Below are positions 7,302-15,736 of a stretch of 19,549 nt of DNA, piece after piece (within the stretch, counting starts at the first letter, position 1; every line of letters starts with the position of its first letter). Source of the DNA: CAWKEY01 sp963848675 (GTDB lineage: Bacteria > Pseudomonadota > Gammaproteobacteria > Methylococcales > Methylomonadaceae); contig CAWKEY010000080.1 in NCBI GenBank assembly GCA_963848675.1, forward strand, positions 1 through 19,549. Direction: 5' to 3'. Under the pieces are notes generated by a model, which was given only the letters and a program-made list of their open reading frames with translations, searched no databases and had not been told where the DNA came from. The translations under genes and the position numbers were made by a program.

Positions 7302-7958
7302 TTGACTACCTTAACCAAGCTTGTACTCGGTATGATGGGGCAATTGCGACCCAAACCTGGCAGGGGGGACTCGACAAGTTCGATCGTGCTGCCTCCGCCT
7401 CAGAAACAGGGAGGACTCCCGCTGATGGAAGCCTTAGAGAGGCGTCACTCGTCGCGTGAGTTCGCCCCCGATGCTTTACCATTAGCGCTACTTTCCAACC
7501 TGCTTTGGGCAGCCTATGGCGTCAATCGTGCCGATGGCGGGCGAACCGCACCCTCGGCGCTAAATGTACAAGAGATCGACGTTTATGTGGCGCTGCCTGA
7601 GGGGGCGTATCTGTATGATCATGAATCTCATGCGCTAAATCTGGTAGTTGGGAGCGACCTTAGGCGTGTGACTGGCTATCAGGATTTTGTCGATGAAGCG
7701 CCGCTGGATTTGGTTTACGTGGCCGATCACGCGCGCATGACGATGGTGCCGGTGGCTTATCGAGAATCCTATGCTTCAGCGGCGGCGGGGGCTATTGCTC
7801 AAAACGTCTATTTATTCTCCGCAAGTACTGGCTTGGCCACAGTGATTCGCGCGTGGATAGACCGCACTGCAATTGCCGACGCGTTAGGACTGTCCCATGA
7901 TCAACAAGTTTTGTTGTCACAGACGGTGGGATACACCAAGAACGACTCTGGAATTTAA
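7302..7958 (+). CDS. SagB-type nitroreductase family oxidoreductase
   Basis: 218-residue FMN-dependent nitroreductase-fold protein. The N-terminal ALERRHSSREFAPDALPL matches the RRSxR phosphate/FMN-contact region of SagB-type and nitroreductase enzymes. It is followed by LLWAAYGVNR and GRTAPSALNVQEIDVYV, typical of the SagB/thiazoline-dehydrogenase-like branch, and AIAQNVYLFSASTGLATVIR in the C-terminal half. The start is a TTG at 7302 with GGAG eight bases upstream; the ATGs at 7282 and 7288 run into a stop. It is short and single-domain, without neighbouring cyclase or precursor-peptide genes, so a role in peptide modification is not supported. A general flavin oxidoreductase is more likely. 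Confidence 0.85.
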   Translation: MTTLTKLVLGMMGQLRPKPGRGDSTSSIVLPPPQKQGGLPLMEALERRHSSREFAPDALPLALLSNLLWAAYGVNRADGGRTAPSALNVQEIDVYVALPEGAYLYDHESHALNLVVGSDLRRVTGYQDFVDEAPLDLVYVADHARMTMVPVAYRESYASAAAGAIAQNVYLFSASTGLATVIRAWIDRTAIADALGLSHDQQVLLSQTVGYTKNDSGI

Positions 7959-8297
7959 AGCACAGCAGCGAAACAGGTACTTTACTGTATCTAATTTGAA
8001 ACCATGATACCGCCTTGGGAAGATTTTGATCACCCGGAATGATTCCGAACGTGTATCCATTTTTACCGGAAGTCCTTTCAAGAATGTAGCCCAGGAACAG
8101 AACAAGTTCGACCGCGCCGTAGCCGCCTATATGGCGTAAGGCATGGATATGCTTTGTAAAACTCTGGGCATGATCTGACGACTTAAAAATTTAGCCCTAA
8201 TCAAATTTGACATTGACAGGCTGAACTCGACCCTGAGTGGTCATCCAATGTGTTATTAGATAATCGTAATCGTCATAAACAACATACTAGGGTTAAA
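7959..8297. other. Intergenic spacer with possible gene remnant
   Basis: 339 bases between the nitroreductase and the convergent selD fusion. A plus-strand frame at about 8050-8139 reads FTGSPFKNVAQEQNKFDRAV and ends AAYMA before a stop. It looks protein-like but has no start of its own, so it may be the tail of a lost gene; I do not recognise the family. A small perfect palindrome CGGAATGATTCCG lies at 8035-8047. No clear terminator is visible for either flanking gene. Confidence 0.3.
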
Positions 8298-10571
8298 TCA
8301 AAGAATTATTATTTTATTCTCATCGATAACTTCGCCTATGACATGGGCCTTAGAGACACCATTTTGATGAAGGGTCTTTAGACAGTCTTCTGTCTGATAA
8401 GGAGGGACAGAAAACAAAAGGCCGCCACTGGTTTGGGGATCAAACAGCGCAGGAAAGTGTTGATTGCTCACCCCAGCACTCAGCGCGGTGCTTAAAGAAC
8501 CATAGTTTTCATCAGCGATAGAGGCGTAATAGCCCTTTGCAAATAACTCGTCAACACCATCGAATACGAGTATCGCCTTATAGTCGATTTTAATGCCCAA
8601 AGCGGAATCAGTATTTTTCCCCATCATTTCAAACGCGTGGCCTAACAGGCCGAAACCGGTAATATCCGTGCAGCCTGAAACAGCAAAGGGTTTAATAGTC
8701 TCCATGGCTGTTTTGTTAGATTGCAGCATGCTTGAAAGCGCCTCATCCACCAGCTTGCCATTGGCCTGGGCCAGCATGTTGGCGGCAAAAATAACGCCAG
8801 TGCCGATGGGCTTGGTGAGTATCAAACGGTTGCCAGGTTTAGTGAGCTGCTTCCTTAAAACCTGCTCCGACGCGACTTCGCCCTGGACTGCAATTGAAAT
8901 GGCAAGCTCCGCGCCTTCACCGGTATGGCCGCCAACCAGAGAGACGGCGTTTTTAGTCAGAATATCCAGCACGCCCGACATCACCTGAAAAATATCTTCC
9001 TGATGAATTTTCCTGTTTGCGGCTTCGAGTGTCAGGCCGACTTGTGCAGTCTTGGCAACGCCGCCCATCGCGTAGATGTCACTCAATGCATGCTGGGTGG
9101 CAATTTGGCCCAACAAATAAGGGTCTGAAATAAACGAGCGGAACTGATCAATACTTTGCAGGCACAGGGTATGCTCGGAAAACCGGGTCAACGCGCAGTC
9201 TTCGCCATCTTTGACGCCTAGCAAAACAGATTCGTCTTTGGGAATGTTCAGTTTATTCAGGCTTAGCGTTAACGTGGAAGCCGCCAGTTTACTGCCGCAA
9301 CCGCCACAGGTATTGCTTTCCCAATCTTCAGGGACCAGCGTGCTCTTGGGCACCGGCATGACCTTATTAAAATGCTGAGGCTTTACTCTAAAAGTCTGAC
9401 CCTGAAAACGCTTCATAAAACGCCTGTCGATCCCGTCTTTAACCGTCCACAACAATGAAGGCCACATCCATCTGAGGATGGACGGGCTATCCTGATGAAC
9501 CAGGGCTTTGCGTTCGCCAATGGTTATTAAAGACAGCACATTTTTCTTGGGATGAAAGGTTTTTAACTCGGACTTTCCGGTGAAATAGGCGCGGATATTG
9601 TGTTCAAGCACCATGCCTTGGCGGACGGCGTAAACGCCCGCTTTCTTCAACGGAGACGGCGAAAAGTGTATGCAATCTCCGGCGGCAAACAGGGCGTGTT
9701 CATTTTCAACCAGCAGTTTTCCGGTGACTTTTACAAAACCGTCTTGGCTCACCGGTAGCCCTGAATGTTTAAACCACTTCGGCGCAGAGGCTTGGGTGGC
9801 CGTCAACACCCGATAAAAATCTTGAGTCTGGATCAGCCCTTGCTCATTTTTAAGCACCAGGCCATTTTCCTGCTCTTTAAGCGCTTGGGTGTTTTGCAAG
9901 ACTTTAATGTCCAGCTCTTTAAGTGTGTCTGACAGCCTTCTTTGGGCTACAAAGTCTTTTGCAGAAACCAGGTATTCATGCCGATGAATAAGGGTGACCT
10001 CGGCATTCCATTTATTCTGGTCGATTAACATTTTCAGGATAATCGAGATTTCAACACCCGAAGCACCGGCGCCAACAACGGCGAGCTCTAGCGAATCGCT
10101 ACCTTTATAAGTCTTCAGGTCGGCCATCAACCGGTCCCAATGCGTGATAAATTTGGAAATCGGTTTAAGCGGGATAAGCTTTAAAGCAGTCTCGGGCGAT
10201 GAGTGTTCTATGCTTTTAGGCGCTATGCCAACATTAATGGACGCGCAGTCGTAACCGACTTCCGCCCTGTTTTCCAGCTGGATTTTTTTCCTTTGCGGAT
10301 CGATCCCGATGATTTTGGCCTTGATAAAACGCTGGCCGAGTTCTTCGCAGATGCGTCTTAAATCGAAATGACATTCTTCATAGGAATAATAGCCCGCCAA
10401 ATAGCCGGGTATCATGCCGGAGTACGGCGAATGCGTTTGATCGGATATTAAGGTGATTCTAAGGCCGCCAATCGGCTTCATCGCCAGCATTTTCAAGACC
10501 TGAATATTGGCATGCCCGCCGCCGAGCAAAACCAGGTCTGAAACAATAGGGGTTGAGCTGTTATTCATCAT
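8298..10571 (-). CDS. selD: NADH dehydrogenase-like / selenide, water dikinase fusion (SelD)
   Basis: 757-residue two-module protein. Residues 1 to about 400 form an FAD-dependent pyridine nucleotide-disulphide oxidoreductase (NADH dehydrogenase II-like). They show an N-terminal FAD-binding LGGGHAN (16-22), a second dinucleotide site VVGAGASGVE (165-174) and AAGDC (296-300) before the second FAD contact. Residues from about 418 are selenophosphate synthetase, which makes selenophosphate from selenide and ATP. The catalytic loop is CGGCGSK (422-428), with Cys425 and Lys428 matching the essential Cys/Lys of E. coli SelD. The position of the second E. coli cysteine is serine. No Sec codon is needed. 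GVKDGEDCALTR and LVGGHTGEGAE are further SelD motifs. The gene overlaps the end of mnmH by 11 bases, so it is probably co-transcribed and supplies selenium to MnmH. Confidence 0.95.
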   Translation of the reverse strand: MMNNSSTPIVSDLVLLGGGHANIQVLKMLAMKPIGGLRITLISDQTHSPYSGMIPGYLAGYYSYEECHFDLRRICEELGQRFIKAKIIGIDPQRKKIQLENRAEVGYDCASINVGIAPKSIEHSSPETALKLIPLKPISKFITHWDRLMADLKTYKGSDSLELAVVGAGASGVEISIILKMLIDQNKWNAEVTLIHRHEYLVSAKDFVAQRRLSDTLKELDIKVLQNTQALKEQENGLVLKNEQGLIQTQDFYRVLTATQASAPKWFKHSGLPVSQDGFVKVTGKLLVENEHALFAAGDCIHFSPSPLKKAGVYAVRQGMVLEHNIRAYFTGKSELKTFHPKKNVLSLITIGERKALVHQDSPSILRWMWPSLLWTVKDGIDRRFMKRFQGQTFRVKPQHFNKVMPVPKSTLVPEDWESNTCGGCGSKLAASTLTLSLNKLNIPKDESVLLGVKDGEDCALTRFSEHTLCLQSIDQFRSFISDPYLLGQIATQHALSDIYAMGGVAKTAQVGLTLEAANRKIHQEDIFQVMSGVLDILTKNAVSLVGGHTGEGAELAISIAVQGEVASEQVLRKQLTKPGNRLILTKPIGTGVIFAANMLAQANGKLVDEALSSMLQSNKTAMETIKPFAVSGCTDITGFGLLGHAFEMMGKNTDSALGIKIDYKAILVFDGVDELFAKGYYASIADENYGSLSTALSAGVSNQHFPALFDPQTSGGLLFSVPPYQTEDCLKTLHQNGVSKAHVIGEVIDENKIIIL

Positions 10572-11643
10572 GAAGCTGGGTCAGAAAATCCAAGCAATCC
10601 TGCCACGAGCCTTTAAACAAGGTCTTCCGTGATTTTAAAGAAAGCGAATGGATATACAGTTTGTCGTAATAGTGCGTCAACAAGCGCTCAATCCAATCGA
10701 GATAAGCGCCTGTGCCTTCTTCATTCATTGGATCGAATTGAAATGACTGGCTCAGCAGATGTTTAATATTATCGCACTCCAGTCCGCCCAGCTTGTTTCT
10801 AATCCGTTCGACATTTCTGGCAAAGCTGGCTTCCAGGTCATGCAACGGTATGTCGCCTGCAAAAGGCGTCTGGATATATTCCTTGAAGATTTCCAACGCC
10901 CGTGTCCGGGCTGGCGTTTCGATCATCACCATCGGTGCCGAGGTCATCCGGGCATAAAACAAATCAGGCACATGACATCGGCCGATATTGGGGCTTTCAT
11001 CCTCAAGCACAGTGTTATCTGCAACTTGATAAAGCGATTGCGCCAACTTATTTTCAAACGTAGCTTGCTGAGGCTGGCTTCTGCCGACATGCGCTCCGAA
11101 AGCGCTGCCCCGATGGTTGGCAAGCGCTTCAAGATCGACAAAGCGCTGTAGTTTATGGATCAGGCGGGTTTTCCCCGATCCGGTCATACCTGAAAGGACG
11201 ATAAAAGTAGCGGGATTTTCTATGATCTTAAGTGCTTCATGCCTTAAGCCTTTGTAGCCCGACTCAACCCGAATAACTTCAAGCCCTTGTTGATACACCC
11301 AATCCTGGGCTAACCGGGAGCGCAGTCCGCCGCGCCAACAAAAGATCAAAGCGGGTTGCTGGGGATGGCTTTTAATCGATTCGCACCACTGCTGAATCAT
11401 CCGCTCCTTGTAATCGCCGCTGACCAGTCTATGCCCAAGCGCCTTGGCGGCATCAGAGCCTTCGGTTTTATAGGTCAGCCCCACATCATGGCGATGGGCA
11501 TCGGAAAGTATCGGAATATTGACCGTGTTTTCAAAGTGCGCCTTTTCATATTCCCCCTCCGACCTTACATCAATGACAGCCACTTGATTATTTGTGCTCA
11601 GCAGTCTAAAAGCCTCGGCAGCGGGCATAGTGAGGTGTTTCAT
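10561..11643 (-). CDS. mnmH: tRNA 2-selenouridine synthase MnmH (SelU/YbbB)
   Basis: 360-residue enzyme that replaces sulfur with selenium at wobble 2-thiouridine of certain tRNAs, using selenophosphate. The N-terminal rhodanese domain has AVIDVRSEGEYEKAHF (about 22-37) and the active loop FCWRGGLRSR with Cys102. The second half is a P-loop domain with GMTGSGKT (152-159). The length matches the family. The ATG at 11643 lacks a Shine-Dalgarno sequence: the minus strand upstream reads CCCTCCTTAAATAT, the complement of one. Start efficiency is therefore unclear, and a second in-frame Met at residue 6 is possible. It is first in an mnmH-selD operon; no selA, selB or selC is seen, which fits use of selenium for tRNA modification. 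Confidence 0.94.
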   Translation of the reverse strand: MKHLTMPAAEAFRLLSTNNQVAVIDVRSEGEYEKAHFENTVNIPILSDAHRHDVGLTYKTEGSDAAKALGHRLVSGDYKERMIQQWCESIKSHPQQPALIFCWRGGLRSRLAQDWVYQQGLEVIRVESGYKGLRHEALKIIENPATFIVLSGMTGSGKTRLIHKLQRFVDLEALANHRGSAFGAHVGRSQPQQATFENKLAQSLYQVADNTVLEDESPNIGRCHVPDLFYARMTSAPMVMIETPARTRALEIFKEYIQTPFAGDIPLHDLEASFARNVERIRNKLGGLECDNIKHLLSQSFQFDPMNEEGTGAYLDWIERLLTHYYDKLYIHSLSLKSRKTLFKGSWQDCLDFLTQLHDE

Positions 11644-12020
11644 ATATTTAAGGAGGGATTCTGGCTGGCAATAGTGCGCCTTAAATATAACAGAAATGCC
11701 CGGCTATCTTCTTCAGCTTACTGAAGAAAGCATTCCTGCTTATAAGCAGTTTATGGCCTTAGCAGGATGACTGTGTCTACAAGATAGGCGTTATCTACAG
11801 TCGTTTAAATTTTGCGACAGAACCCTTTTGGGCGAGTACTATTCGCTCAAACCAGAACGCATCTTAAGTGGTAAGCAACCACTTGAAATTGTCAAAACAG
11901 AGGTCGGCTGACCGACTCATCTCGATCCTATAATTGCTTCGGAATCGCATCTGAAATTCGCAGAATAAAAGCCCACCGAGTAAAATATAGCCTTTCATCA
12001 ATTAGGCAAGGAACAGGCTT
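11644..12020. promoter_or_regulatory. Divergent control region between mnmH and EF-G-like gene, rich in hairpins
   Basis: A 377-base spacer with several inverted repeats: TTCTTCAG-CTTA-CTGAAGAA (11709-11728), the perfect palindrome CTGCTTATAAGCAG (11736-11749), AGATA-GGCGT-TATCT (11782-11796), AAGTGGT-AAGCA-ACCACTT (11866-11884) and GTCGG-CTGA-CCGAC (11903-11916). A perfect TATAAT (11929-11934) on the plus strand is a candidate -10 for the EF-G-like gene, about 85 bases before its start. The -35 is weak, and the last hairpin overlaps its expected place. The first two repeats fall 66-106 bases upstream of mnmH and could lie in its leader or operator. Confidence 0.5.
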
Positions 12021-14063
12021 ATGCCTCACTACACGACGCAATCTATTCGCACCATCGCTCTCGTCGGTCACGGTGCCGCAGGCAAAACCACCTTGGTTGA
12101 AGCACTGCTGTCTGGAGCGGGCGCCATTAAAAACAAAGGTTTGGTCGAAAAAGGGAATACTGTTTGTGATTTTGATCCCCAGGAAAAAGCTGTCGGCCAC
12201 TCCCTGCAGAGTGCCATCGTGCATTTTGAGTATGAAAACGCCCGTGTCCATTTGTTGGACACACCGGGCTACCCGGACTTTGCCGGGCAAGCCATCGCCG
12301 CTCTGGCCGCAGTCGATACGGTCTTGGTAGTCGTCAATGCTCAAACCGGCATTGAACTCATGACCGAGCGTATGTTGCGCTGGGCCGATGAACGCAAGCT
12401 CTGTACGATGATCGTTATTAACAAAATCGATGCTGATAATCTCGACTTGCCCGGTTTAGTGGCGGAAATCCGTGCCCGGTTTAATGGCTTAGTGTTAGAC
12501 CTGCCCGCCCACAATGCCAAAGAGGTCGTCGAAGTGTTGGGGCACAATACAGGCCAAGCTGATTTCAGCTCAGTCGCGGAAGCTCACAGTGAGCTGATTG
12601 AGCGCATTGTCGAAGAAGACATGGAACTGCTGGAAAAATATTTGGAGGAAGGCGAAGAACCTCAACCCAGCGAAATGCATTCGCCTTTTGAAAGTGCTTT
12701 GCGCGCGAGTTTCAGGCCCATTCTTTTCACCTCTGCGAAGGCCGGCACAGGCATCAACGAATTGCTGCATGTCATCGCTAATCTGGCACCTAATCCCACC
12801 GAAGGCAACCCGCCGCCGTTCTATAAAGGTCAAGCAGGCGAAGCCATTCAATCCTTCCAGGCTGATCCCGACCCGGACAAGCATGTGCTGGCACATGTAT
12901 TCAAGGTTGTCAGCGACCCCTATATGGGCAAAGTCGGTATTTTCCGTGTGTATCAAGGCACACTAAAGCAAGACGCACAGCTGTTTGTCGGCGACGGTAA
13001 ACGTCCTTTCAAAGCCGCCCATCTGTATCAAGTGCAAGGCAAGGATTTTCAAGAGGTGGAGGTTTTGATCCCCGGCGACATTGGCGCGGTGGCCAAGGTG
13101 GATGACATTATGTTCGATGCCGTGTTACACGACTCTCATGACGAAGATTACATCCATCTCAAACCCTTACTATTTCCGCAATCGATGTCGGGATTGTCAG
13201 TGGAAACCCAGCGCAAAGGCGACGAGCAGCGTTTGTTCGACATTCTTGACAAGCTGGCTCTGGAAGATCCGACCTTCATCGTCGAACGCCGCCCGACTAC
13301 CAATGAAACGGTGATACTGGGCTTGGGTGATGCCCATATTAAGGCTAAGCTGGAAAAAATGAGCAGCCAATACAAGCTGGAAGTGGACACCAAGCCCCCC
13401 TTGATTCCGTATCGGGAAACAATCAGCCAACCGGCAGAAGGCCATTACCGCCACAAAAAGCAAACCGGCGGAGCGGGTCAATTCGGCGAAGTGTTTCTGC
13501 GCATCGAACCGCTGGAACGTGGCGAAGGTATTGCTTTTGTCGATGGGGTCAAAGGCGGCACCATTCCCGGTGTGTTCATGCCGGCAGTGGAAAAAGGCGT
13601 GCGTCAGGCACTGGAAGGCGGTGTTGTGGCCGGTTTTCCGGTAATAGACCTGCGCGTTACCGTTTATGACGGCAAAACCCATGCAGTCGACAGTAAAGAA
13701 ATTGCGTTCGTCACTGCCGGACGCAAGGCGGTTATCGAGGCCATCCGCAATGCAAAACCACTGGTGTTGGAGCCTATTGTTGATATTGAGATTATCGCCC
13801 CGGAAACGGCCATGGGCGACATTACCGGCGATCTCGCCGCTAAACGCGGCCATATTACAGGGACAGATTCTCGGGGCCAAGACAGAATTTTCATTAACGG
13901 CAAGGTACCGCTGGGTGAGTTGGCAGACTATCAATCCCGCTTGAACGCGCTCACCAGCGGACGCGGTCATTATGCTATTGAGCTAAGTCACTACGCAGCT
14001 TTGCCCCCGCAGATCCAGCAACAGTTGACGAACAGGTTTAAGTTGAAGGAAGAGGACGAATAA
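12021..14063 (+). CDS. Elongation factor G-like translational GTPase (EF-G2/FusA2 type)
   Basis: 680 residues with full EF-G architecture: G1 GHGAAGKTT (16-24), G3 DTPGYPDF (80-87), G4 NKID (134-137), domain II around 290-380, and domains III-V including PYRETISQPAEGHYRHKKQT, GGAGQFGEV and a C-terminal TGSRG-like TDSRGQD block. The switch I region, RGITI in true EF-G, reads EKAVGHSLQSA here. That change marks the EF-G-like paralogue group rather than the essential FusA, so it is probably a second, conditional ribosome-associated GTPase. There is no rps/tuf neighbourhood, which also argues against the main EF-G. The ATG has AAGGA eight bases upstream. It is divergent from mnmH and convergent with the DUF1993 gene, with 20 bases between stops. 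Confidence 0.9.
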   Translation: MPHYTTQSIRTIALVGHGAAGKTTLVEALLSGAGAIKNKGLVEKGNTVCDFDPQEKAVGHSLQSAIVHFEYENARVHLLDTPGYPDFAGQAIAALAAVDTVLVVVNAQTGIELMTERMLRWADERKLCTMIVINKIDADNLDLPGLVAEIRARFNGLVLDLPAHNAKEVVEVLGHNTGQADFSSVAEAHSELIERIVEEDMELLEKYLEEGEEPQPSEMHSPFESALRASFRPILFTSAKAGTGINELLHVIANLAPNPTEGNPPPFYKGQAGEAIQSFQADPDPDKHVLAHVFKVVSDPYMGKVGIFRVYQGTLKQDAQLFVGDGKRPFKAAHLYQVQGKDFQEVEVLIPGDIGAVAKVDDIMFDAVLHDSHDEDYIHLKPLLFPQSMSGLSVETQRKGDEQRLFDILDKLALEDPTFIVERRPTTNETVILGLGDAHIKAKLEKMSSQYKLEVDTKPPLIPYRETISQPAEGHYRHKKQTGGAGQFGEVFLRIEPLERGEGIAFVDGVKGGTIPGVFMPAVEKGVRQALEGGVVAGFPVIDLRVTVYDGKTHAVDSKEIAFVTAGRKAVIEAIRNAKPLVLEPIVDIEIIAPETAMGDITGDLAAKRGHITGTDSRGQDRIFINGKVPLGELADYQSRLNALTSGRGHYAIELSHYAALPPQIQQQLTNRFKLKEEDE

Positions 14064-14083
14064 AGGGTCCGGGCATCCACCGC

Positions 14084-14593
14084 TTAGCCAATGTTGCCCA
14101 GGAAATCCCGCTTCCCAATCTCCACGCCGTTATGCCGCAAAATGGCATAGGCGGTGGTGACGTGAAAATAGACGTTGGGTAGGACAAAATCCACCAAGTA
14201 CGGCAAACCTTTGAAGATGACGGTTTTGTCATGCATCGGCAGTGTAATCGTTCTATCCTCGGAACCGACCATCTGCTCGGGCTTAAAAGATTCAAGCAGT
14301 GCGATCGTCTTATCGAGCCGCGCCAACAGTTCAGGGAAGGTCGATTCATTGTCTTCGTACTTCGGAGGCTCCAAACCGGCAAGGCGTGACGCTGCGCCTT
14401 TGGCAACATCGGTAGCAATCTGAACCTGCCGTGACAGGGGAAACATATCCGGGAAGAGACGCGCATTGATCAAAACGGACGGATCAATTTTCTTTGCCTC
14501 GGCATATGCAGCCGCTTTTTCGAGAATTGACCGCAAATTGGTCAGGCTACGAATAATCGGTATAACAGATGCAACATACATGAAATTGGACAT
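14084..14593 (-). CDS. DUF1993 family protein
   Basis: 169-residue soluble protein matching the DUF1993 family, thought to be DinB-like four-helix bundles of unknown function. Recognisable parts are the N-terminal VIPIIRSLTNLRSILEKA, the LINARLFPDMFPLSRQVQIA block that characterises the family, and the C-terminal LPNVYFHVTTAYAILRHNGV, then IGKRDFLG. The ATG has a GGAG seven bases upstream. It is a single gene, convergent with the EF-G-like gene. An inverted repeat about 60-90 bases upstream may be its operator. Confidence 0.88.
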   Translation of the reverse strand: MSNFMYVASVIPIIRSLTNLRSILEKAAAYAEAKKIDPSVLINARLFPDMFPLSRQVQIATDVAKGAASRLAGLEPPKYEDNESTFPELLARLDKTIALLESFKPEQMVGSEDRTITLPMHDKTVIFKGLPYLVDFVLPNVYFHVTTAYAILRHNGVEIGKRDFLGNIG

Positions 14594-14910
14594 GCTATTT
14601 CTCCTGGATCATTGAGTCATTTGATCAGTATAACCGAATCTAAGTTATGAACCACTTGCATCAATATCGGTTAATGCAAGTAATCAAAGCAGGCGGTCGG
14701 AAATCATAAATTTGGTAGGGTTGACTGCGAACTATCGACCCAGAAGAGTCGTCCCGCTTCCGGTGTCATGAAGGTCAGCTATCTGAGGTGGAGCCGCCGA
14801 TCGCCAACTTGCCGTGATTTTCAGCTTGCGGCCACTCATAAATGTGCGCATCTGCAGGATGTTATTCCCATGGGTTTTAAATATTGAGTGTCGCATTAAA
14901 GGCCTGGTAG
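14594..14910. promoter_or_regulatory. Spacer with inverted repeat upstream of DUF1993 gene
   Basis: 317 bases without a confident gene. An inverted repeat ACTTGCAT-N12-ATGCAAGT (14654-14661 and 14674-14681) lies 61-88 bases before the DUF1993 start, suited to a dimeric regulator or a hairpin. A short minus-strand frame (14732-14944) partly overlaps the next gene and gives an unrecognised, basic peptide; I do not call it. Confidence 0.4.
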
Positions 14911-15627
14911 TCATATTCCCATCGTATTGGTTAAGACATCCCATACGATCTCGAACGGACGCGTCAGCAGTCTCAAAGGCCCTTTCGGCGCCTTCCCTGG
15001 ACTAACTTCATGAAGATAAAAACCTGGCCCACATGAAAATCGATCATTCAATAATGCCATCTTCCCGCTGTAATACGAGTAAAAGGTTTCACAACGACTA
15101 ACCGAATAGCCCAAATTGGCACTAAACCCCAAGGTTGCTACCTGATTTAGGGTGGTTCCAGCATTAGCTGGATCAACATCGATCCCATTGTTGCCCTTTA
15201 AAATAAGCTTCGAAGGGCCGTGGAAGATAACATATCGTAACTGAAGTGTCAGCCAACTGCCGAGGTTTCCCAACCGCCAATGTCTGGTTATTTTGATTGG
15301 CCGGTTGGAGTTCTGCACAATACCGGCAAGACAGCGTGACTGGAGAACTAGTGAAGAGTTCTCTGGAATTTCTAGCACAGTCATTCTGAGAATATTTCCA
15401 TTAGAGACATTATCAAAGCCTACTGTCACGGTTCCTTCAGTGTCGGAACTGATCCTTGTCAGAAAATACATGCCAGATCCGATGCTGGTGAACGGCATGG
15501 ACCAATCTAATACGCATTTTGTGCTTTTGTGTGCGCCATCTGGGCGCTTCTTAGTGCCGGTCGAGAGAAACTCTTCTCCCTCCTTTAGCGTATTCGCTGC
15601 AAGTATTTTTCTGCTTACGTCCCGCAT
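14911..15627 (-). CDS. AIM24-like beta-sheet protein (tentative)
   Basis: 238 residues, rich in short beta-strands. The pattern is AIM24/TIGR00266-like: LKEGEEFLSTG near the N-terminus, then VLEIPENSSLVLQSRCLAGI, LTLQLRYVIFHGPSKLILKG, and GYSVSRCETFYSYYSGK in the C-terminal half. The function of such proteins is not established. The ATG at 15627 lacks a good ribosome site (GGGAGG is about 20 bases away), and an in-frame TGA lies two codons upstream (15631-15633). With a transposon end only 86 bases upstream, the native promoter or even a longer N-terminus may have been lost. It may originally have been linked to the coiled-coil gene at 18877. Family assignment is by motif impression only. Confidence 0.5.
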   Translation of the reverse strand: MRDVSRKILAANTLKEGEEFLSTGTKKRPDGAHKSTKCVLDWSMPFTSIGSGMYFLTRISSDTEGTVTVGFDNVSNGNILRMTVLEIPENSSLVLQSRCLAGIVQNSNRPIKITRHWRLGNLGSWLTLQLRYVIFHGPSKLILKGNNGIDVDPANAGTTLNQVATLGFSANLGYSVSRCETFYSYYSGKMALLNDRFSCGPGFYLHEVSPGKAPKGPLRLLTRPFEIVWDVLTNTMGI

Positions 15628-15713
15628 TATTCAAGGTGATTCGTCCCTCCCTATTTGAGGTGGGCCAACGCAGATTGACCCACGCTATCATCGGCGGTAC
15701 ACACCCCGAAGAC

Positions 15714-15726
15714 AGCGCGAGACAAA
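15714..15726 (+). repeat. Left terminal inverted repeat of the transposon
   Basis: AGCGCGAGACAAA, the exact complement of 18828-18840. It lies between the AIM24-like gene and the last transposon gene. Confidence 0.72.
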
Positions 15727-15736
15727 ATACAGGATT

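Noticed and set aside
7302..7958. Part of a thiazole/oxazole-modified peptide cluster
   Set aside because: The SagB-type resemblance alone is not enough; no precursor peptide, cyclase or transporter gene is adjacent.
13197..13970. 257-codon minus-strand frame inside the EF-G-like gene
   Set aside because: It is opposite a conserved GTPase gene and has no family resemblance; long antisense frames are common in such genes.
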